In this document: one piece after another, positions 34,045-45,507 of the stretch
Position numbering within the stretch: position 1 is the stretch's first letter
How the letters are laid out: each line of letters opens with the position of its first letter
Assembly: GCA_949825045.1 (NCBI GenBank)
Contig: OX463812.1
Coordinates: 2,774,661 to 2,838,660, forward strand
Source of the DNA: Argyresthia goedartella
Taxonomy: Eukaryota > Arthropoda > Insecta > Lepidoptera > Argyresthiidae
Reading direction: 5' to 3'
Length of the DNA stretch: 64,000 nt
Notes under the pieces: model-generated
Seen by the model: the letters and a program-made list of their open reading frames with translations, nothing else
What the model was told of the DNA's origin: nothing
Databases searched by the model: none
Program-made: the position numbers and the translations under genes

Positions 34045-34590
34045 GTTACTTACTTTTACGGCAAGAAATACTTTGTCGGGTGCCTCATTAAGGAAAGTCT
34101 CCGTGTTTTTGACTGAGAACACTTTGAAATTTTTAGGTTTAAATCCATCAGACATCCTCTTCAGATACACTATTAATTTCGAATATGTGTCCAGTTTTAC
34201 GTTGATTTTCGACTGACTGACTGTTGCTTTTTGGAATTCAGTAGGTACTCTGAAGAGTGGATGGTTGTTTAGTTTACTGGAAGTAGTCCAAAAATACAGA
34301 TTCTGAAAAATTCTTGGCGCCTCTTGCATTTCTCCATTCAATAAAATTGCCATAGGCTTTCATATATTTCTCCCGGGATTTTGCAGGTAATAGATTATCC
34401 ATCACATTTCTTGCGTCAGTTATTTATAATACTTTCAGGATTTAATTCTATTTAACTGTCACTTGAAGAACTCATTTTTCAAAACAAAACCATGAATTTC
34501 TAACAATCCGTGAAAATTGACGAAAACGCGGTCTGTATGTAGTTCGCGCGTTTTTAATTTCATTTCTTTATTTTTATTCAGCTGCATTAA

Positions 34591-34812
34591 ATGGCAACGG
34601 CATTAAATGAAAGCTCACTTAAGAAATCTGGAAAGTCAAGTGCACAGTTAACTAGCTTGTGTGGAAAAAACAAGTCATCGGCTTTCCTACAATCAGCTAC
34701 ATGCGGTAGTCAGCTAGCCTTGAGGCGTAACTTGGTGATATCTTTGCTTTTTGGTCACTGTACAAAATATGTTAAAGATGTTGGCTTTGACCACTCTCTA
34801 ATCGCTTGGCAT
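34591..34812 (+). CDS. Possible first coding exon, unrecognised
   Basis: ATG at 34591 opens 74 codons that end at CAT followed by a strong GTAAGT donor at 34813. The peptide is Ser/Lys-rich, then RRNLVISLLFGHC. It starts 117 bp from the Crypton start in the opposite direction. No later exon was found and I do not recognise the sequence, so it may be chance. Confidence 0.2.
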
Positions 34813-35534
34813 GTAAGTACTTCATAGTAAGGACTCCAGGCAGAATGACAGTGTTACCGAGAATGAGGTAACTACTTACAGAATGTACAAAAGTTTCATG
34901 TCTTAAACCAAATAAATGAGGGTTCTTAGATAATTATGTATTCACTATTAAACAATTTAGCATTGTTTTCTTCTCGTTTAGATTATAGCAATATTACCAC
35001 TTTGTACTCCACATTTCAGGATTTGGCTGAAACATGAGTAATTATCAATTTGACTAGTTTGTTGGTTGTATTCACTGTCACTATTTTGTTTTTCTTTTCT
35101 TATCCTCTCTTATCTGAAGCTGCATTGCACTGTGCCCTCCTCGTTATTTAGTGTTGTTTGTTTCGATTGAGTTACGATTATTCGTATCCGCCTATTGCAG
35201 AATAATACTGTCTCAGAAATGATAATTGGGGTGGGTAGCTCTTTGCGCGGTGATCAGCGCTTCCTGGATACAAAAAAAACTGATCATGTTTCTGCCTTGT
35301 TATTTAAAGTAGGTACATATGTATTTCAAAACATTTCATAACATCACAACAAATAAATTTTATTTTGATCTAACTGAATAATTTTGAGGTTATGACATGT
35401 GTCAATTGAAATTGAAAGTCAAACCTGCTTACAGAAACGTCAACATGTCACTACTATGACCATGGCCTTAGATTCGTCTACGGTGAATCTAAAATGTTCG
35501 ACCAATCAGAAGCCAGTAATTCCAGCCAATGAGA
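34813..35534. other. Unassigned AT-rich DNA
   Basis: No gene or repeat that I can name. Confidence 0.4.
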
Positions 35535-35850
35535 GACGTCCCACAATTCCGGGGCCGGACATTCCGGGGTCGAACAGGCAGTGCACGATCCTGGAAAGTC
35601 CGGCCCAGGAATGTCCGGCCCCGGAATCGCGGGCTTGCGGGACGCCAATTCCAGGGCCGGACATTCCTGGGCCGGACAATACTGGGCCGGACAATAAGGG
35701 GTCATGCAATACAATGCACGACCCCGGAATGCCCGGCCCAGTAATGCGCGGCCTGGATTGTCCGGCCCTGGAATTGGCGTCCCAAATCCCACGATTCCGG
35801 GGTCGGGCATTCCGGGGCCGGGCATTACTGGGCCGTGCATTCCTGTCCCC
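35535..35850. repeat. GC-rich 15-bp minisatellite with inverted symmetry
   Basis: Units close to GGCCGGACATTCCTG run in tandem (three clean units at 35656-35700), then turn round, so the second half carries inverse units (AATGCCCGGCCCAGT). A perfect 25-bp inverted pair, 35639-35663 and 35759-35783, marks the symmetry. Long open frames with Pro-Gly-Pro-Asp repeats occur on both strands only because the unit is GC-rich and 15 is a multiple of three. Confidence 0.8.
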
Positions 35851-35929
35851 CGGTGGCGCGACTTCCTTCTACCAGCCAGTCTTTATTCAAACAATATTTG
35901 CGTTCAATTTCTTTGGCGCTGAACACTAA

Positions 35930-37084
35930 GATGTTCCAAATTCAAAAAGTGCGCGGCAAAGATATATAGGCTTTTTTGCCTACGTTTACATGTAACGATA
36001 TCTAGTGGCGAGTAGTGATACTATTTATTTATTTACATTAATTATTATTTGTGCCCTTACAGAGCATTCCAAATCGACACAATTATAAAATATACACGAA
36101 ATATTTAGATAAAAATTACAATTACAAATTACAAAAATATAAATACAAGTCAATTCAATTTAATTCAATTACCATTGTATATATTGGCGCAACGCCGATG
36201 TGTCATATTTTAATTAAATAGTTTAGTTAAATTTTATGATAAGTAGCTTTAGTTAGTTAAGTTCTTATCTGTTAAGACGAGCGAATGGCGACAGAACTCG
36301 GCGCGAGTAGGTATTTACCAAAATACAAGCTATCTCAGAGCTATAAGAGCGCAATTGCCTAAATTTTCGGCCGAATTATGCTTTTGGGCGGTAACGTTTT
36401 TCTACCCCTAAACCTTTATGGAATAAGACAAATTTGGTCTCATTCGTTTCCACACATCATAAACGATGCTTGTAGTTGATTGATTGGTTAAAAATAAATA
36501 AAATGCTGGAGGGTTTTTTCTGGTCAAAAAAGTGAATGTTTAGGGCCTTATATTTACTAAAATACAAAATATTTCAAAAAAAACAAAAAGCACGAGCATT
36601 GTTTTTCATAGTATCTCAAACATGTGATAAATTGTAAAAATCGGACAAGGTTTAAGGGGTGAAAAAGGTTACCGCTTATTGTATGGAAGCTCGCGCCCAC
36701 ACGATTCTCTTAAGCGGACTGATTGTTATTTTATTGGCAAAACTGTGATTGTTATCAATTCTAGCTTTCCCAAGTATTTTGTGCGATTGATGCGGTTTCC
36801 GGTTTTAAAATAATTTGATTTTAGCTTGTAAAATTCATTTCTAGGTTTCTAAAATCTTGTGATAATTACTTAAAGCTTCTGTCAAACTTTAAGAATTAAC
36901 TTGATCAATTTGGTGGAAATGTAATCTTTCGGAAGCGCGCTCAGTAGTACGCGGTTCCGGTTAGCTGTGATTTTATTTAAAAACTCGTTAATTCGTTAAC
37001 TTTGTAATATTTACTAGGTTCTAAAAACATACTCTGATTCAATAAAACTATGCTGTAATAGTTTAGTTTAGCAAATAAGATGAT
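35930..37084. other. Unassigned AT-rich DNA
   Basis: A T-rich tail-like run near 36025 and AATATAAATAC-type words suggest the end of a LINE, but no frame is supported. Confidence 0.3.
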
Positions 37085-37550
37085 TTCATGGGTTTTGTGA
37101 AAAGTGCGGGAATTGTGACCGCGAGGCAATCGCCGTCAACCAATGGGCGGCGGCGGATGTCTCGCGGACCAATCAGAAGCGAGACTGGTCGGGTGATGGT
37201 AGAACTCGGCCAGGGCGCTGAATGGAATCGTACAGGCACTTTTCACGGAGCGGTTGACCTGAGTGCTCATCGGTCGTGGTACAATTTCCAAAGCTAAGTA
37301 TTTCTGTTTGTTTCTCTTTTCTGTTTACTCTTCTAGTGTGAAATAAAATTACAGTTCGTTTAGTTCGACTTCCATTTATTTTGTGTTTAGTACTCTGGCC
37401 TTCTGCACTAGCTTCTGATACGAAGCATGGAGGAAAGTGTGAATAGTGACGTCAGCGATGCTGGCGTTACGCTTCCTATAAACACTGACGACCCCATGCT
37501 CCGTTATATACATTCCATTCTAAAAGTTAAATAATTCGGTGACAACACAA
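37085..37550 (+). promoter_or_regulatory. GC-rich stretch with CCAAT boxes, perhaps an LTR and leader
   Basis: CCAATGGGCGG (37139) and CCAATCAGAAG (37169) lie in a GC-rich block. Downstream, GTGAAATAAAATTACAG (37339) resembles an LTR polyadenylation region, and a short frame starts at 37428 (MEESVNSDVSDAGVTLP) and stops at 37530. It could be the start of an LTR element. No second LTR was matched. Confidence 0.25.
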
Positions 37551-38330
37551 TCATGCATCCATCTTACAGAACCTGCCACATTTGAGCACTATGTCCCTCC
37601 ATGCATCACCAAACAGATCGTTCATTGGTGCTGCAGCTATCAGTGCGTTGAGGCTGTCTCGCGCCCGCACTAGTGGAGAATGCCGGCGCGCCACCGTGCG
37701 GTGCGTGCCGCCCGCCAGCAGATGGTGCCTGCGCGCGCGCAGGAAATTGTCAGGCACGAATAGCGCGCATACCGTACTGACACGCGCTGCGCAGTCACTG
37801 TCGCCTCGCAACAATCGACACACAGTTAGAAGCTGTTCGGTGTTACGTCGCACCTCTAGTGAGTTATATCCAAGCATACCCAATATAAAAGCGGATGGAT
37901 ATAGTAAGGGGTAGTATCCGAATTTCCTCTTGCATAGGTATCGTAGGAAAGCTTTTTGTACCTTCTCGAGCATAAGGACGCATGAGCTTTCATGTGGATT
38001 CCAAACAACTGAGCTAGATTCAAGTTTGGTTCTCACTAGGGCCGTGTAAAGTAGCTGGACCACACCCAAATTCTGGAATCCCTTACAATTCCGTATCACA
38101 AACCCTAATATTTTAAAGAATTCCTTGGCCAAGGTGCTCATGTGCTCATGGAATGTAAGTTTAGGGTCGAACGTAACACCGAGGTCCTTCATCGAATACA
38201 CTCGAGTCAAAGACTCCGTGCCGAATGTACCATCTATTTCAGCTACCGATATACCGGTGGTATATTTGGGAATTTCCGCATTGGTTCGGAAAGTTCTGGT
38301 TCTGGCTAGTTTTTCCGATCACTTCTAGAT
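37551..38330 (-). pseudogene. LINE reverse transcriptase C-terminal fragment (jockey-like)
   Basis: The minus-strand frame, open from about 38330 to 37551, holds RVYSMKDLGVTFDPKLTFHE, the conserved block after the catalytic palm, and ESSSVVWNPHESSCVLMLEK and KVQKAFLRYLCKRKFGYYPL, the C-terminal domain of jockey/R1-type elements. The catalytic palm is missing, as in a typical 5'-truncated insertion. A stop closes the frame normally at 37551. Confidence 0.8.
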
Positions 38331-38334
38331 AGCA

Positions 38335-38484
38335 GTAATTGCATAGGTATAAAAAGGCCAGCGGCGCCATTGCTTGTCAGCCAGTCTGCGTGGGAAAGGC
38401 GAAGGAAGCGAAACTGCCTATTGTGAAATAAAGTAACACCCGTGCATAAGAGCACTTTGATTAGACTTGTTTTATGTGTGATTT
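38335..38484 (+). repeat. Possible LTR fragment
   Basis: TATAAAAAGGC at 38348 and GTGAAATAAAGTAACAC at 38421 are spaced as a TATA box and polyadenylation signal in an LTR. No partner copy is seen in the window. Confidence 0.3.
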
Positions 38485-39372
38485 ATTAGTATAGAAAAGA
38501 AGCGAAAAATAGACAGGAAATGCAGAACGTTCCAAAATAAATGGAACTTTCAGTATTTTGTGATTGATTGCAGTAATAAGGCGCTATGTTTAATTTTTAA
38601 TGAAACCATAGCTGTTCTCAAAGAATATAATATTAAACGTCGCTATGATCGAAACATCTTCAAAATTACTCTGAATATAAGGGAGTTTGAAATCGCAGCA
38701 TCTTTGTTTTCCAAAGCAAATACTGAGCAAGAGTCTGCAACTCGCGCCAGCTTTCGTGTGGCTCTTGAAATCGCAAAATGTGGAAAACCATTCACCGATT
38801 GAGAAATGATAAAAGAAAGCTTGATTGCAGTAGCTGAAGAAATATGCCCCGAAAAGGTAAATTTATTGAAAAGTGTCAGTTTGCCAGCAAACACCGTGGC
38901 TCGGAGAGTGCAAGATATCGCAGAAAATATATTATGTCAACTTTCTGACAAAAATGGATATCTTGAGTGGTTTTCTCTAGCCTTGGATGAGTCAACGGAT
39001 GTTTCTGATACTGCTCAGGTGTTGATTTTTATTCGTGGAGTAGATAAAAGCTATAAATTGTATGAAGAATTTCTTGATATTGATAGTATTCACGGCACGA
39101 CAACTGGGGCAGATATTTTTAAGGGAGTTGAAAATGTCATTAATAAAAGGAACCTTCGATGGAAAAACTTGAAATCTATCACCACCGATGGAGGCAAAAA
39201 TATGTGTGGTAAAATTAAAGGAGTGCTCGCACTTAAGTCAAAGGCTGTCGAAAATTTTGGTGGTTCAAAACCTTACATTGTATCATTTATCAACAGTCCT
39301 CGTGCGGAAAATGTTTGGATTTGTCTGGAATTCTAAAACCAGTCATATCAGTTGTTAACTTCATCAGATACA
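38485..39372 (+). pseudogene. hAT-type transposase fragment, GTF2IRD2-like
   Basis: The frame reads from a basic start (KKRKIDRKCRTFQNKWNF at about 38495), through CSNKALCLIFNETIAVLKEY (zinc-finger-like; one expected Cys is Phe), to an in-frame TGA at 38800, then continues in the same frame to 39335 with WFSLALDESTDVSDTAQVLI and KSITTDGGKNMCGK, two conserved blocks of the hAT catalytic core. A frameshift near 39305 precedes the last recognisable block (CLDLSGILKPVISVVNFI). The C-terminal dimerisation domain is missing. It is joined at about 39373 to Gypsy sequence. Confidence 0.72.
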
Positions 39373-39894
39373 CAAGGCTGAATCTATCTACGGCGAAACG
39401 TTAAGATTGCCAGGAGAAGTTCCACTACAAATACAACAACAGATGTCACCGACTTCACCACACGACTTAGAAAATTTGCTACTGCAATCCCGGCTGGATT
39501 GCAGTAGCAAATTTTCAAACAACATCAAGACACAGCAAAAAGTACTCACGTGGTTCTGCGAGATGACTCTGACTGCCGGCCACTAAAACCTGCCTACACT
39601 GGACGGCACAGAGTACTGGAAAGAAACGAGAAAATATTTAAAATCATGGTTAATGGAAAAACACTTCTCGTATCCATTGATAGACTGAAACCCGCATACT
39701 CACTCGTAGATACAACAACAGAATACTCCAGACAGATACCAGAACCACCTGAAAAACAAAACCCAAAATCACCACCACCACCACTACCACAATCACCTGA
39801 TCAGAACAGGCCACCCGAGACGGAACGTACAACACGATACGGAAAAAAAATAGGGGAGTGTGTGACGAGCCAGCCAGGGACAAATCCAACTTAA
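39373..39894 (+). pseudogene. Gypsy integrase C-terminal fragment
   Basis: AESIYGETLRLPGEVP near 39380 is the conserved end of a Gypsy integrase core. After a frameshift near 39540, VLRDDSDCRPLKPAYTGRH, then VNGKTLLVSIDRLKPAY, form the C-terminal DNA-binding region and the start of the Pro-rich tail (PPPPLPQSPDQNRPP). The frame ends at 39894, inside the LTR-like stretch. A perfect 20-bp palindrome interrupts it at 39471-39515. Confidence 0.72.
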
Positions 39895-40021
39895 CGTCGG
39901 AAGCGCGTCGCTCCCGTGCTCGCCCGCGAACTAATTATCTCGTAAATATAATAATAGTCTCAAACTTGTAAAGTGTAAAATTAAACATCCTAGTGTAAAA
40001 GTAGTGTTTTGTCTCATTGCA
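39861..40021 (+). repeat. LTR-like stretch (161 bp) following the Gypsy fragment
   Basis: Begins TGTGACGAGCC directly downstream of the Gypsy integrase tail and ends near TCATTGCA, so TG...CA bounds fit a short LTR. The end is a guess, since no second copy is present. Confidence 0.4.
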
Positions 40022-40034
40022 TAGGACATTACCA

Positions 40035-41045
40035 CAGCCTCGCCGAAAGAAACTTTCAAAAGCGAGAAGAATATGCCAAAGGTAGGTGCCAAGGTGCAGT
40101 CCCGTCGTACACCTCTGCGAGCCTCAAACGGAGCAGGTGTGTCGCCATTGACCACAACAACACCCTTCATGTCCTCGTGGAATGACTTGATGAGGCTCAA
40201 GAGCTTAGGCGGACATCTGACCCTTTCGAGCCCCTCTCTACTCACCGTGTCGAAGGACTTGTTAAGATCCACAAAGGCGATGAGTAGAGGGGATTGATGC
40301 TCTCTACACTTCTCCTGAACCTGGTGCAGAGTGAATATCATATCCACCGTAGAACGCTGTATGTGGAAGCCGCACGGAGCCTCGGGATATACGCCAGTTT
40401 AACCAGGACTACACGGGCAAACGCTTTACCGACGATGCTAAGAAGGGAAATACCACGGTACGAGTTACAGTCGCCGCGGTCGTTTTTCCCATTATATAAG
40501 GTGACAATATTAGCATCGCGCATATCTTGTGACACGCTTCCTTCTTTTCAGCATTTGGAAAGGTGGTTTTGAAGCACAGGTAGGATGCACTCTATTTTGA
40601 GGACTTCTGTGTAAATAAAGTCTTTCCCCGGACTCTTACCTCTCTTGAGCTGTATGAGGGTTTGATGTAGTTCCTCTATCAAGGGTATGCCGTCTCGCTA
40701 GTGCCAGATGTTTTTTTTTGGTATTAGATCCACTGCTTCTGGCTATATGTCGTCTGGGCATGAGTAGAGGCCGGTGTAGTGTTCTACCCAACGGTTGAGC
40801 TGACGGATGCTATCGGTGATGATGCTGATAGTGGCATCAACCTTTAGAGGCAACGTTTTTTAGGCAAAGGACCAAAAGCTCTACTAATGCCCGAATAAAC
40901 TCCGCCGATGTTACCGGTAGGTATCTGCATATGCTTGGATACTTTGGCAGAACTCCTCCCAGTATGCGTTAGCGTGCAAACGCGTACTACGCTGGAGGGA
41001 TGGATGCCTTCACCTTAGTGAGCTGAGCACGCACACTATCACGGG
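40035..41045 (-). pseudogene. LINE reverse transcriptase fragment, frameshifted
   Basis: Minus-strand pieces run in order from 41045: a connector (LHQTLIQLKRGK near 40680), then SQDMRDANIVTLY and CNSYRGISLLSIVGKAFARV (40535-40430), then DMIFTLHQVQEKCREHQSPL, the first palm Asp in LIAFVDLNKSFD, and the RRGVRRDCTLAPTFGIFFSL block (40347-40080). The FADD/YADD motif is absent. Several frameshifts. Clade not settled. Confidence 0.72.
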
Positions 41046-43139
41046 GGCGCACAACCAAAACATTTAATTCTAATGTCTCTTTGCAAATCTTGTAAAAAAA
41101 AACAAAATCCCTTTGTTTTACGTACTTTTCCCCATTTTCAGCAGAGCCATCATTTTACCCACGTTTTTCCTCATTTCGACATGATAAATAAATCGTAAAG
41201 CAATTGGGGTCCAAATTATAGCCAGGTTATTATCATTGTCCAATAAGAAAAGCCGGGCCAGTAGAAAATAATAGAGAGCACACAAAAACACACTTTGACC
41301 TTCTGAGGACAATGGAACTTCTTTGACACTTTGACAACCACCCACGATCACCACAGAGTACTGTTCTACCTGCAAAGGCCCGCCACACACATACGTTCCG
41401 TCGTCGTTCCGTACCGAAACGCCGGAATCACGGATTTCGAAAGCAATAAGCTTTCCAAATAATCAATCAATCTCATTTTGGAAAGTATCGACAACGTTGT
41501 AATTATCAAAGCCTATGAGTCTCTTTTTTTTTGTGTGTTTTCCACTAATTTATTCGTAATCTTTCATTTCATCAGTGAACATACGGTACTTGAGTCACAA
41601 TAAAAAATAACAAAATGGCCCACCAAATGATTCAGTTTCTCGAATGGGATCTCGACTATGGATCGACACGACGCTGGGATCTGGGGCAGATGCAAGCAAC
41701 GTCACGACGTCGACAGGTTCACCACAACCGAAGCAGAAGATTGCTCGGCTCATGTCCGGCTGCTTCTACCTCCATAGCTACCTGGTCACTGCACTCTCAA
41801 TTCCGTGATGGTGGCAGCAATTGTTTCTAATCAGCTGATGATTTCTTGACAGCATTGATAAGGTGCATCATGATCTGGTGTTTGATTTCCAGTAGCCTTC
41901 TCAGAAGTTTTTCTGTGGCATATTTCTCCTGTGCTCGAGGTGATCCTGCTTCTGATATCGCAGAAGGGTCAGGACCGATGGCTGAGGGCGTCCCGAGGAT
42001 GGGTGTGATGGGTAATCGTAATGGGTAATCGTTATAACACAGTTTATTAACTTAAGGGCACGAATCATGTACTAGACACAGAATAATGACACTTGACACT
42101 GGGAGCACTAATTACAGAACAATCACACTGAACACGGGGAGTACTAGATATGTACATAATAACCACACTAGTCACGGGGACTGGCTAGTCCAATAATGTG
42201 GGAGGAGGTGCGCTCCGTACGACTGCTCGTTATAGACAAACCCGCTGTTTTTTTTTTTTTTTTGTTGGAGGGGAAAAAAAATGGAATTACCCATGCCCAG
42301 GAGTCAGACCTCCCTGCTATGTCCGGGTCCCCAAATATTGAGCGGGCATCAGCTCGTGTGGTATACGGACTAAAAAACAGCCCCTTTGTGTTTACAGTTG
42401 TCTTAGTAAGAATTAACTGTGAGCCATGGCCTCGGTATATGCTGAAGGCTTTCTACCTGCAATTTGCCCTTTTGGGCGATATATATATATGATATATATG
42501 GGAGGAGTTTGCCTGCTTACCCGATTTTATGAGCGGGCCTCAGCTCATAGTCAACGGGCATGATAGCGGCATGTTAGGGGGGAAGATAGCCCCCGCTACT
42601 AAGAAGTGGTTATATATAATTTTTGAGACCTATCCTAATCCTAAACTACTTTATATTTGGGTCATTTAGGGGGGCTCTGACCTCAGTCCGGGAGATTTAA
42701 AGGGGCAGGGGGAGATTGTGTGTTCGTCGAATCAAGACGGCGATCTCTTTCAATCCAAATTTGGTATCTGAGACGCTGTAGTGCTTCGGGAACACAGCCT
42801 TCGTCAAGTTGACGTGCCTGAGGGGCGGGGGGTAGTTGGGCTTTAAGAGCTTTCGTGATATCGTCCTCCGGTTACACTAACCCGCTGACAGGCGCGCACG
42901 CCCTTTTTATAGCATGCACACCTAACCTCCATTATTGGCTCAACCTAAGCGAATGCACATATCGCTTATGTCACCGTACTTATCTCTACTGCCTTACGCT
43001 ATAGCTATAGCTCAATTCGTACACTACGACATATAAATAATATCTGACGTATTATGACCTAACAACCCTCAGAGGGGTCCAAACTGGAACCCTGGATCCA
43101 CCACTGAGTGATCCTGGAATGGTTCTCTTTTTTCCGTTT
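41046..43139. other. Unassigned DNA, possibly LTR-element remains
   Basis: A short tandem GGGTAATCGT lies near 42012-42033, a poly-T run at 42249-42264, and a stretch near 42860-43080 ending TAACAACCCTC that may be part of an LTR. Reading frames here (41118-41390 minus, 41615-41830 plus, 42196-42492 plus) show no domain I recognise. Confidence 0.3.
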
Positions 43140-43245
43140 GAAGATACGGAACCCTAAAAACGGTTAAGTGCGAATCGGACTCGCATACGAAAGGTGTGCC
43201 GGGTGCCGTTTATGCCGTGAAGACCAATTCTTGTACGTCGGCAAC
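43140..43245 (-). repeat. Part of the lepidopteran GGGTTCCGTA repeat
   Basis: GATACGGAACCCTAAAAACG followed by AAGTGCGAATCGGACTCGCA is the usual head of this repeat, here split in order. Short copy. Confidence 0.5.
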
Positions 43246-45507
43246 TAGGGTACTGATTGTAGGTAAATATATAAGCATTAATTCGCTTCTTGGCTATTTT
43301 GTCACAGCTTCTGAATTTGAATTGAGTACAAAAGCTAAAATAAAAAGAAAATTTAAATCTCGTAGTTTCAGCAAACATTATTTTTTAATGTAGACTTGTA
43401 TAATAATTTTCAAACTATCAATCTATTCAAAATATTAAAGAGAATTTAATGTAGATGATTTTGATCATGGTAAGTTTTCTTCAATCTTTAATATTTTCAG
43501 TAAAAAAAAAAAAAATATCGGGGGTAGGGGGAAGAGGGTGGTTAAGGGACTGACATCAATCAGAATCGTGTAAAGCTGTTATCTGTAATGTAAAGCTGTA
43601 ATGTAATAAATCGTAAAAAAACTGGTATTAACAAGTTTTACTAAATGCCGTCCGCAGTGATTTTAATTTTATACTGAAACCTTGTTCTGAGACTGGAAAT
43701 TCTTTGATTTCAGCTTGATTCAGCTCCAAAATTATACGGAAAAAAGTGGTTATTAACCACACAAGTCTTATCTTCAGTGTAAATAATTTGCGTGTTAGTA
43801 CCTAGTTGTGGGGGATTGAGCCAATCTAGATAGATATAATACAAGTAGCTAGTGTAGTGATTAATAAGTAAAAACATTCACTGACAAAACACGTATAATT
43901 TATTTTAATCATAAAATCAAGAGTTTATAACAAAATAACGCATGACAACCTAGTATCGAACAAGGTGTCCAAGACCGAAAATTAAACCAGAAAAAAAAAT
44001 AACAAACTGAACTTGTCTATGTTGCAAAAGAACACTGAATTTGCTGGTTCGTTTAAAACGAAATCAATTTCTTCGTAACGCGCTTTTGACGCTATATGCG
44101 CACTTTGACCAGGACTCGACGTGAAAATGGAATGATTGTATGAGGAGGATATGAAGTGCGTATGGAATGGATGAGGGGTTATATGAATGATTGCCCAATA
44201 AGTATGCCGAAAATATCTTTAACGGTGGCGTGCAAATGCCTTTAAGAATTTAGATGGAAATATAATGAACAGACGACATAATCCTGTTCAAAGATTGAAT
44301 TTGAGAGAAGCCGCGCTAAGAAACAAAATTTTAATTAATATACATACGACAGTTCATATAAACTAAAATATGGTTTTGGTCGAAAATACGGGATTTCCTG
44401 AAGCCGGCGTCCAACTTCCTCGTTCACGTACCTACGCTCCAAAGCACGCCTTGGCGAGGACTACGCGTCCGCGGTGTCGGTTTTAGATATTGGGGTTATG
44501 GCTCGATGCGCAGCTCTCCACCAAAAGCTACAAATAAGATACAATCATAAGTACCAGAATAACGCTAACACGACCAAAATGCCACCACGGAATATAAACA
44601 CCAAATACATACCCAGATCGCTTCCAACGTCTGGCCTTTGACTTCAGATGAAATATCGGATGAAATATCAGGAAAACGCCAGCAATCTTTTAGGCTGGCA
44701 TCAATTCTTGCCCAAGGTCAATTCTTCTTGCGTCAAGGCTGCCCACAACACAGATACACACGACAACTCCCAACGCGAACAAAACTGGCCAAACGAAAAA
44801 AATGTGCATCAAAGTCTCTTCGACTCGAACAGCTCAATGAAAATGAATTTTTCTAGTCCTGCCAAAACTGACAACTACCAATAAGAATCTAGAATAATTC
44901 GAACTTTCAATTTCGCATAAACTTATAAAACATAAACCAGCCTGTATCACAATAAAATCGAAATAAAAATTAGCATTACAAAGGAGTCTTAAAACGACGT
45001 CTGCGAGTTCACGCTGCACTAGCTAGTACTTACCAATCTAGTTCGGCCAATCCTCAAATTACCCACTGGTGATGATCTCCTGGTTTTGAGGTGGTGTCTA
45101 AATTGGTGTTCTTGGAGATAGTCTGACTGGTCACCTACTGTTTTTTTCAGCTTAAGGCCACGTTTTTATACCTAATCAAAGAGTTTCGTTAATCTTATAT
45201 CTTAGGGTAAGGGATTTACCTAACTTCGAACACAAAACCCCCAATGCCAAAAAGTCGTAAACCGACTAGATAAAATTTCTCCACGCCCACTCAATGTTTA
45301 TCCAGACCTCCACGTCACCTTATAATGCGCAATCCCTTGAGAAAGGTAAACAACTCTCAAGACCGCAGGTATGTAGCTGTAGTAGGTACCTATTAAGAGC
45401 GCGCGCCAATGTAGACTCATTAAATGGGTCGTTTGAGACCCACACGCAGCGACGGTGGGCGGGCGGCGGGTCTGATGAACCCCAGCTCACGGGATTACGT
45501 GCCTGGA
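43246..45507. other. Unassigned DNA
   Basis: AT-rich to 44380, then a mixed stretch to 45060. The open frames near 44638-44884 have no recognisable domain. No repeat was matched within the window. Confidence 0.4.

Larger units (their letters stand above)
32805..34474 (-). pseudogene. Crypton-type tyrosine recombinase gene, two exons, decayed
   Basis: The minus strand carries a probable first exon from 34474 to 34054, with frame changes near 34290, holding the N-terminal part (KYMKAYGNFIEWRNARGAK; later TYSKLIVYLKRMSDGFKPKN). A GTAAGT donor at 34053 and an acceptor (TTTTGTTACAG) at 33547 flank a 507-bp intron, and the frames join across it in the middle of a conserved helix. The second exon carries the catalytic Arg in GVHGACRGNELLKI (33530), then TAA stops and a frameshift near 33440-33390, then NRFFIHYQNGKY, the second catalytic box LTGHCFRRTSATLL, and GGWKSSAVGEGHIEDYIENK with the likely nucleophile Tyr. 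After one more frameshift near 33008 the Asn-rich tail (IINFHNCENVSNVNI) closes at 32805. The family is known: Cryptons use such enzymes for site-specific recombination. This copy cannot make one protein. Confidence 0.78.

Noticed and set aside
35399..35929. Open frames of 120-176 codons on both strands with Pro-Gly-Asp repeats
   Set aside because: They are by-products of a GC-rich 15-bp tandem repeat, open in several frames at once, with no start context or domain.
41118..41390. 90-codon minus-strand frame
   Set aside because: No motif I can place; surrounded by decayed repeats.
44638..44884. Overlapping + strand frames of 72-78 codons
   Set aside because: Two frames open at once with no domain or splice support.
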